Source: Rhododendron vialii (Eukaryota > Streptophyta > Magnoliopsida > Ericales > Ericaceae). Taken from it: a stretch of DNA of 64,000 nt. This document shows, one piece after another, positions 57,519 to 64,000 of this stretch (positions are counted from its first letter, which is position 1; each line of letters opens with the position of its first letter). The stretch is taken from positions 18,177,501-18,241,500 of the forward strand of contig NC_080557.1 in NCBI RefSeq assembly GCF_030253575.1, written 5' to 3'. Below the pieces are notes generated by a model, which did no database searches, was not told the origin of the DNA, and saw only the letters and a list, made by a program, of their open reading frames with translations. The position numbers were made by a program, and so were the translations under genes.

Positions 57519-59493
57519 ACGCACACACGTGGGTGCACGTGCACTCAAACATCAACCGCAACCACTTATTCTTTTGGATCTGTTTCTGCAATTATCCCTG
57601 CTCTTGCCCTTTGTTTCTCTTTTTCTGCGCACCTAATTCTATATAATTTTCTACCACTTTTCCTAGCTTTTGCTTGACACACTTGCACTCTCGTTAGAAT
57701 GTGGGGAAAGAGAGAGAAAAGGAAGAATAAAATTAAAGAGAGTGTAGAAAAAAGTTTGAGGATTTATTTATAGTTACTTTTTGTTCCTTCTCGTTTTCTT
57801 TTCGAACAAGGGAAGGAAGGTAAATAATTATTTCCCATTACTTTCCCTTTCTTTCCCCCATGGTTCAATCAGAGCTTTAAACTGATGTGGAGAGAGTATG
57901 GTAATTTTCTTCTAATCATCATGTCCTGTACTTGCATCTGCTTACCTGGTTGTTCCTATTACCAAGTTCCAAGGCATATCTTATTTTCTTGACCTTGTTT
58001 TTTTTTTTTTTTTTGCGTGCCTGCTGTCTACTATAGTGTCGGTACTTTAGTCTACTTCCCATTACATCTAGGCACAAATGTGGCATACCACTTTGTGGTT
58101 GGGGTAAATGGAGGAACACCCTTTCTAACCGTTGCCAGCTGAAGAACACCATGTTACGAGTTCCTTGCATCTCTTCTTGTTTTGGATATCTATTTCATTT
58201 TCAAAATTTTGCAGGGACTGATGATGATCTTCCTCCCTCACACCAACATAGAATTCCAAGAGGGGGTCGTGTAGCAGGGAATGGAAGAGCTCCTGTAATG
58301 GGTTCTGTCCCATACCCTAGGATGTATGGTGAAACTGATATGGAGGCCCAAATTCACCAGCTTGAGCAAGAAGCTTACAGTTCAGTTCTAAGAGCCTTCA
58401 AAGCTCAAGCTGATGCCATTACTTGGGTAATTTTTGTCATGTTACTGTTATAATCTACTATCTCTATATTTGTTTGATCAGGTTTAAATGAGTGTTCAAT
58501 GGAATGTATTTTCTTCAGGAGAAGGAAAGTTTATTAACGGAACTTAGAAAAGAGTTGAGATTATCTAATGAAGAACATAGAGAGCTTCTTGGCAGGGTTA
58601 ATGCTGATGATATCCTCCAGAGAATAAGGTCTGATAGTGTCATGTACTACCATTTTTGCTTTCTAAGGAGTCTCCTGTTTAACTGATTTTCGGCAATCTT
58701 TGGTCGCTTTTATGTTTTAATTGGTAGTATTTGGAAAATGCCAATAGGGAGTGGAGACAGGCGGGTGGGCTTCAACAAGGCATGCGTGGTACTGGTCAAG
58801 TCGTTCATGATCCAGTGCCCAGTCCCACTGTCTCGGCATCTCGCAAGAAACAGAAAATAACCCAGTCTGGGCCATCTCAATCTTTCAGAGGGCCTTCTCC
58901 TCCTTTCCACCCACAAACATTGGCTGCCTCCACCCAACCACCTCCTACTTCTGCAAAACGAGGGCCTGTTATGGGAGCCAAGGGCAAGAAGCAGAAATCT
59001 GTAAGCTAGAAATGCTGAATTAGGAAGACTTAGGGATATTTGACTATTTATCTCCTTTTGACATTTGTGTTTTCCTTCTATTCTTTGCATAACAGGGTCA
59101 GATATTGCCAAGTGCACCTTCGATGAAAATGCAGCAGCCAACCTTGGGTCCAACTGGAAGGGGTCAAATTGTGAATCGGGTTTCTTCTAGTTCCCTTGCA
59201 GGTGCACCTGCTGAAGGAGCACCATCTGATACTTTGATTGGGAGGAAAGTGAGGACCAGGTGGCCTGATGACAATAATTTTTATGAAGCTCTTATCACTG
59301 ACTACAACGCTGTTGAGGTATGCTTCTTCCTTCACTCTTCTTTATTAGTCTACTTGGCTTTGTATAGGTGTAGGTTTAATGTTCAGTGGGTTTTTCCCGA
59401 TTGTATCTTTGGATTTATTTTCAGGGCCGACATGCTCTAGTTTATGATATTGGTACTGCCAATGAGACATGGGAGTGGGTCAATCTTGCTGAG
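53611..59493 (+). CDS. EML: EMSY-like protein (ENT plus Agenet/Tudor domains), 3' end not in window
   Basis: Six exons: 53611-53638, 58215-58426, 58519-58628, 58748-59000, 59096-59317 and 59425-59493. They join in phase to give 298 residues so far. The first exon encodes only [10 protein letters not shown], the family N-terminus, and continues [10 protein letters not shown]. The ENT domain spans about residues 46-125 ([16 protein letters not shown]...REWRQAGGL); a Ser/Pro-rich linker with KGKKQKS follows. The Agenet/Tudor-like module starts at about 245 ([23 protein letters not shown]) and reaches WEWVNLAE. In Arabidopsis, EMSY-like proteins are nuclear chromatin readers linked to immunity and development; the same role is inferred. 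The first intron is about 4.6 kb and filled with repeats and a TRIM. The exon after 59493 was not found before 64000, where LINE, hAT and TRIM copies crowd the sequence, so the gene either has a very long intron or is truncated. Confidence 0.87.
54815..55120 (-). mobile_element. Possible LINE 3' fragment in EMSY-like gene intron
   Basis: On the minus strand, GATCCATGTAGCCGAACCCA resembles the HVADP end of plant LINE-like polyproteins, and upstream text near 55090 resembles RLRW. It is too decayed for certainty. Confidence 0.3.
55735..55912. mobile_element. Possible hAT-like MITE remnant
   Basis: Its right end GTTTAAAACACTG is the complement of CAGTGTTTTAAAC, close to the end of the element at 16733. 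The body has the same GAGGC/GCCTC-rich character (CTTGGAGGAGGCG, CTCGCCTCAAG). The left end and target duplication were not found. Confidence 0.4.
56384..56748 (-). mobile_element. TRIM element (miniature LTR retrotransposon) in EMSY-like gene intron
   Basis: Two 117-bp direct repeats (56384-56500 and 56632-56748) enclose 131 bp. Read on the minus strand each LTR starts TGTTAGACTTGTCCCACATC and ends AATCTAACA. The outer copy's TG is mutated to TA. Next comes a TGGTATCAAAACTAGG primer-binding site (tRNA-iMet type), and GAGGGGGAG lies before the other LTR as polypurine tract. Flanks GAAGT and GAAGG match 4/5. There is no coding sequence, as expected for a TRIM. Confidence 0.85.
57451..57530. 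repeat. CT then CA microsatellite
   Basis: A CT run (about 57451-57480) passes directly into a CA run (57481-57511) in the first intron of the EMSY-like gene. Confidence 0.93.
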
Positions 59494-59689
59494 GTATATA
59501 CTTAGTCCTTTAATGGAAACAGTCCTTGTATATACATTTCTCTTGTAGTTTACTGCCGAAGTTTGTTCTATGCCTTAGACAATCACATTGTGTTGTAAGC
59601 TTGAAAAAAATGGTAATTAACGACAAACCTGTCAGCTGACTGCCATAAAGCCTGCCATGTTATACTGCACAGAGTGTTAGGCTACTACA

Positions 59690-59955
59690 AAATAACATGC
59701 GAGTACCAATAGAAGATAAGATGAGAGAAAATAGATTAAGGTGGTTTGGACCTGCCAATGCAAATCAACTAATGCCGTAGTTAGGAGTGATATGGTTACA
59801 GTTGAGGGTAATACTGAGGGGAGGGGTATCCCTAGTCAACATTATTGGAAGGATCTAGGTTTTCGAATATCGTGGAACATGATGCCCTTAACAGCTGAAT
59901 GGGAAAAAATTATTTATTTAGCAGACCCCAATTGCTTGGGATTTGGGACCTAAGG
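59690..59955 (+). mobile_element. LINE-like 3' coding fragment
   Basis: Codes for DKMRENRLRWFGPANA, then, after stops and frame changes, AEWEKIIYLADPNCLG. These match the order of two landmarks at the C-terminus of plant LINE-like polyproteins (RLRWFGHV and ADP). It is a short decayed fragment inside what should be an intron of the EMSY-like gene. Confidence 0.5.
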
Positions 59956-60064
59956 CTCTGTTGGGTTTGGTTGAACTCTTACCTTAGAACTCCAAAGTCC
60001 AAACATAGTTCAAATCGACCTCTCCCGTTCCGTTCCGTACTGCAAGAGATCGAGGGGCTATTGT

Positions 60065-60240
60065 AGTGGGCCGAATCAGAACACCATTGGGCTGAGCCCG
60101 AACACCCATTGGGTTGAACCAGAACACCAATTTGGACGAACGGGCTACACTTGGGCCCACATGCTAGGATGAGCGTGTGCCTGAACCGAAACACCAATTA
60201 GGTCAAACCTTCACGCCAATTGGGCTGAATGCTCCGTAAT
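60065..60240. repeat. Degenerate short tandem repeat (about 23 bp)
   Basis: Variants of GAACACCAATTGGGCTGA recur at roughly 23-bp spacing (for example AGAACACCATTGGGCTGA, CGAACACCCATTGGGTTGA, AGAACACCAATTTGGACGA, CACGCCAATTGGGCTGA). The origin is unclear. Confidence 0.6.
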
Positions 60241-60811
60241 GGCTGAACCATCATCCCGACAAGGGCCAGCAGATTAGCAGCCTAATGGGCTGTGCACTTG
60301 AGATGAACCATGGGGCGTGCCACATGTAAGCCCAAGCGACTTGATCGCAAAGCTTGGCCGGGCTGGAGAAGGTCTAACCCAAATCAAGACGGATAGTCTG
60401 CGTGCTTGCTGGAGGATCAGTTTGGTCACTTGGCCGTCACGTGGCAATCGGTGCTTCATGCATGATGTCACTTCAAGAAACGATTAGGGCATGTGCCTAG
60501 CACAAGCTTTTTTGAAGCCTAAGCTAAGTCATTTTACAAAGTACAGCTTCATACCCTAAAGAGGTACCCCATTATTCTCCTCAGAGCTCTGTACTTCCCC
60601 CTCCTTGATCAAGGACTTATTTAGCCATCGGAGGGCCTTTTGGTCATCACTGTCCGATTAGGCACTCACGGTGGTTCTCTGTCTTGCAGATCTTTGGTCA
60701 GGGGGCAAAGCGCCATTGCAAATCCGAACCTGAGATCCAGATAGAGAACCGGATTCCACACCACCCCACAATAGGCATACCAATATTTAGATTTATTGGC
60801 ATATTCTAGTG

Positions 60812-61002
60812 TAGTGCTCTAAAAATCGTGATTAATCGACCATTAATTGCTAGCGGGGCTTATCCGACTAGATCCGACTAGTTGTTATGTGCCAATTAAT
60901 TGCCTACTAATTGCTATGGGTCGATTAATCACCGATTACTAGGCCTTAAAGCTCAAAGGTGGCCGACCGCCTGTCTAGCGCCTAGCGACTTTTAGAATAT
61001 TG
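60812..61002. mobile_element. hAT MITE, 191 bp
   Basis: Left end TAGTGCTCTAAAAATCG; right end, read on the minus strand, CAATATTCTAAAAGTCG. The flanks TTCTAGTG (60804-60811) and TTCTAGTT (61003-61010) match 7/8. The inside has several ATTAATCG-type motifs and is related to the element at 61732-62599. Confidence 0.8.
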
Positions 61003-61231
61003 TTCTAGTTGCGTTGTGTCCTAATTTTTTTTTGGACTAAAGTATCTATGTGGTGTCGCATCATATTGTGTCAGTGTCCCTTGTGCTTATCCATGCAGCT
61101 TAGCCGAAGGCTAAAAGCCTCACACAATAGAAAGTTCTCAAAAGCTTGAGCAAGATGGTTGCACTTAATCCAAAGACTTGCAAGGCTTTATGTGGAATTG
61201 TCGCTAGCGGCAATTGCAATCTCTTGCTACT

Positions 61232-61581
61232 TGTTGGAGTTTGTCCCACATTGGTTAATTATCTTCTCCAAAACTAGTATATGAGCCGGTGGCCTCTCCG
61301 CTCATTGCCAATTGGTTTTGAGTTGGATGCTTTAACATGGTATCAAAGCTAAGGTTTCGGAGAAGTTCCCCCTTGTTTGTGCCATAAGTGCACCGTTGTT
61401 TGTTGTGATCCACGTGTTATAATCCTTTGTTTACCTTTCCGTGTGCAAGTAGAGGGTCGCACGTGCGGGGAAGTGTTGGAGTTTGTCCCACATTAGTTAA
61501 TTAACTTCTCCAAAATTAGTATATGAGCCTGAACGGCCTCTCCACTCATTGCTAATTGATTTTGAGTTGGATGCTTTAACA
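61232..61581 (+). mobile_element. TRIM element with exact 5-bp target duplication
   Basis: The LTRs at 61232-61337 and 61474-61581 (106 and 108 bp) start TGTTGGAGTTTGTCCCACAT and end ATGCTTTAACA. TGGTATCAAAGC (61338-61349) is a tRNA-iMet-type primer-binding site, and CGGGGAAG precedes the 3' LTR as polypurine tract. CTACT occurs exactly on both sides (61227-61231 and 61582-61586). It is 350 bp long with no coding sequence. It differs in sequence from the TRIM at 56384. Confidence 0.92.
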
Positions 61582-61586
61582 CTACT

Positions 61587-62680
61587 TAGGGCTATAAATG
61601 AGCCAAGTTGAGTCAGTATTAGCATGTTCGAGCTCGGCCAGGTAAAAAATTGGGCTCGAATGAAACTGTATGGCTTGAGCTCGAATCAAGCTTAGAAAAT
61701 TGGGCTCGAGTTCCACTCTCCAAGTATTTACCAATGTTCTAAAAGTCGCTCGGCGTTCGTCGCTCGGTCGACCACCTTCGAGCTTCGAGACCTATTAATC
61801 GCCGATTAATCGGCTTGCAGCAATTATTCGGGTTTTTATTTATTTATATATAAATACTCCCCAATGACAACTCTCATAAAAAATTAAACATTCATCTATC
61901 AATCCAACAACATCAATTGTTTTTCAAATATGACATAGAAATCTCTCCTTTACAGAAAACTGTTAACATGATTATAACACCAGCTGGTACTGGGTATGGG
62001 CCGTTCATTTATTAGTCACTTACCAATTATAATAACTTTATTTATATACACCAAACAATACTACACTTCGTGTTAAGATTTAATAAAAAATATTACTACA
62101 CTTTGTTTCCAGAATCACTAACGTGTCAATATGGGTATGGGTTTTTAAAAAAAAACACACTAATGTTCGAGGTCGGTGGAGACGTGGAGTGAGAGGAGAT
62201 CTCGAATTTGAGAAAGAGAGAGGCGATAGGCGGCTCGTAGATCTCGTGTTTTACACAGAGATATGACAGGTGACTCCGAGATCGATTAATCGATGACTGG
62301 GTATTGAACAAGCCCTAAAAACTGTGATTCAAAGCCCTTAAACTGGTATGAGTATATAACAGTTACACCCCTTGATTTTCCAAAATTATAGATTTTACCC
62401 CTATTAATCGCCCATTAACCGATTAATTGACTTATCGCTGCTAGACGCCAACTAACTAATCGCCGGTTAATCGCTGACTAACTCCGATTAACCTCCTGAC
62501 CTACTATTTCAACCTTCTAGGTATTAATCTAATCGGTTAGGCCAAATTTCTGATTAATCGCCGATTAATCAGCCATTAAATCCTTCTTTTAGAACACTGG
62601 TATTTACAAAGCTTGAGCTCAGCTTGTCAGAACTTGGTTTTTATTCTAATTAATGAGCCGAGCTCAACTCAAGCTCATTA
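61587..62680. mobile_element. hAT-like element fragment (left end) split by a nested element
   Basis: Starts TAGGGCTATAAATGAGCC, close to the ends of the hAT elements at 13795 and 45637. GAGCTCG-type motifs follow and resume after the nested element at 61732-62599 (CTTGAGCTCAGCTTG, GAGCCGAGCTCAACTC). The right terminus is missing, so the element is truncated. Confidence 0.55.
61732..62599. mobile_element. hAT-type element nested in another hAT fragment
   Basis: Ends CAATGTTCTAAAAG and CTTTTAGAACACTG (complement CAGTGTTCTAAAAG), with exact 8-bp target duplications GTATTTAC at 61724-61731 and 62600-62607. It is 868 bp with many ATTAATCGCCGATTAATC motifs near both ends and no transposase. Confidence 0.9.
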
Positions 62681-62689
62681 AAAGGTTTC

Positions 62690-63290
62690 CTCATAAAGAA
62701 AAACTGATCCCAATTCAAAAAGAGAAAAACTGATTCATGCGATAAGATTTCCATTATTCGTTCATTCCAAAGGCTAATTCCATCCTTTTTATCAGTAGTA
62801 ATCCTAGTGAATATGCCGTAATGCATTATCAGTAGCCAATAGGCTAATTCCACATAAAAAAACTGATTCTAATATGACGCGATGCATCATCGTTCCATTG
62901 TCACATCAACTCGCAAAGTATTAACCATAAAAACACATAACAACCGTCAAAGTTCTTCAAGACTTCAACCAAAATGACAGCCAATCAAGTCTAACTTCCT
63001 AACGTTTACATAACATCACAAAATATAACTAGTTAACAAAAAGGCGCCAAATCCCGAATGACTTGAGTAGATAATGCGCCAAAAATTGATTCTCCGTTTC
63101 CTTGTTACTTGCAAAACACCAACTTGGTCCTAAGGTATTAAACAAGTGATCCAACAAAACATAAAAAAAAATCAGCTCAATACTCTTTCATCAACAATTA
63201 GTATCCCTTTTAATCTAACATATGCAGCTCTTAAAGGAAAAATTCAACAACACAAAAATAATGCTAGACTAGTGATACATACCACTTACC
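62690..63290. other. Gene-free AT-rich DNA
   Basis: No coding sequence recognised. Two related stretches with AAAAACTGATTC and AGGCTAATTCCA (near 62700-62790 and 62845-62870) suggest a small local duplication. It may be the 3' flank of the hAT remnant to its right. Confidence 0.4.
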
Positions 63291-63429
63291 ATTTCCAAAT
63301 CAAACACACCACTTTACTGCATTAAAGTAGAATGAACTCCTTGTGAGATGGCTCTTTGGTCTATTAAAAGAAGCAACAAAAATTTCATCCCAATATATAA
63401 TACACACATGGATAACAAAATAAGTTAAC

Positions 63430-64000
63430 AAATTTGAGTTATATTGGATCCCTTCTTTAAGTTCATGTCTTGCATGTACCCAATCAGCTCCACTAAGTAA
63501 CATTTCAACCGTTTCTGTTGCTATGCACGATATGGATCAATAACTCTACCTCCTGCACTAAATGTGGACTCTGAGGCCACCGAGGAAATCGGAATGGATA
63601 TCATATCACATGCCATCCTGGACAATATGTTGTACTTGATATTATTTGCTTTCCACCACTCCAATGCATCAAAATGGGGATCCAACTTCTTCACCTTGTG
63701 CTTGTGAAGCACATCTATGAACGCCTTCTTCAAGATAAATGTCCAAATCAAATTTATAGGCTGAATGGTATTGGCTTTTAACAAATGAATCATATTTGGA
63801 TCTACCTGTGACGACTTATTTCCCTGGTGAAGCACTACTAAGAGAACAAACTTTTTTACTGTTTTGCTGCAAATTTTGTTCATTGCATTCTTGGGAATGC
63901 ATAGCAACATACTCATTGTAGAGCTCGTAGAGAGATTCACGCACCATAGTGATGTTTTCTTCTACATCTTCGCCGTGTATCTCTGGAAAACAAATCCCAA
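63430..64000 (-). pseudogene. hAT transposase C-terminal remnant, continues past the window
   Basis: On the minus strand the dimerisation domain is clear (LEWWKANNIKYNILSRMACD, then SSVASESTFSAGGRVIDPYR). After a stop and a frame change it continues as VEMLLSGADWVHARHEL. Upstream (63950-64000) another frame encodes MVRESLYELYNEYVAMHS, typical of the region before it. Several frame changes and stops make it inactive. The N-terminal and catalytic parts lie outside the window to the right. It is not the same copy as the hAT at 46329, because the sequence differs and the BED domain is absent here. Confidence 0.82.

Noticed and set aside
57376..57646. Frames with Ser/Leu and Thr/His repeats
   Set aside because: Translations of the CT/CA microsatellite in an intron.

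Overview
The window is nuclear DNA of a flowering plant, most likely a eudicot with a repeat-rich genome. The evidence is plant-type genes with many short exons and canonical GT-AG introns, CT/GA-rich 5' leaders, and nested hAT, MULE, Harbinger, LTR, TRIM, LINE and SINE copies. I cannot name the species.

Four host genes can be supported. (1) A minus-strand five-exon gene at 7136-2488 encodes a HIT zinc-finger protein of the BCD1/ZNHIT6 type (box C/D snoRNP assembly). (2) A plus-strand seven-exon gene at 15587-19608 encodes a NAK/AAK1-like Ser/Thr kinase with a C-terminal coiled coil and a terminal WAGF; one intron is of the rare GC-AG class. (3) A plus-strand gene at 43306-43956 carries only the FAR1 DNA-binding domain. 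(4) A plus-strand gene from 53611 encodes an EMSY-like protein (ENT plus Agenet/Tudor domains). Its 28-nt first exon is followed by an intron of about 4.6 kb, and its last visible exon ends at 59493; the 3' end is not in the window.

Most of the rest is transposable-element DNA. At 1-2150 there are MITE-like and inverted-repeat elements. At 9286-12011 lies a solo LTR with a Harbinger MITE inside it. At 13461-14394 one hAT element sits inside another in the 5' part of the kinase locus. Two related foldback elements lie at 20430-20812 and 23171-23583, with a 5'-truncated LINE tail between them. A decayed hAT transposase gene is at 27400-29790. From about 30.3 to 39.95 kb is a large MULE with a Ulp1-like protease gene (+) and a MURA transposase gene (-) facing each other. 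At 45637-51191 there is a complete hAT element bounded by an exact 8-bp target duplication; its transposase gene is broken by stop codons and by a solo LTR of the same family as the one at 9286. At 56384-61581 there are two TRIM elements. At 60812-62607 there are short hAT elements, one inside another. The last 0.6 kb is the 3' end of another hAT transposase on the minus strand.

The genes do not form a pathway. The main interest is the nesting, which gives a relative insertion order supported by target duplications readable in the sequence, and the Ulp1-protease MULE. Exon borders were placed by eye from reading frame, splice-site dinucleotides and remembered family conservation. No alignment or database search was run.
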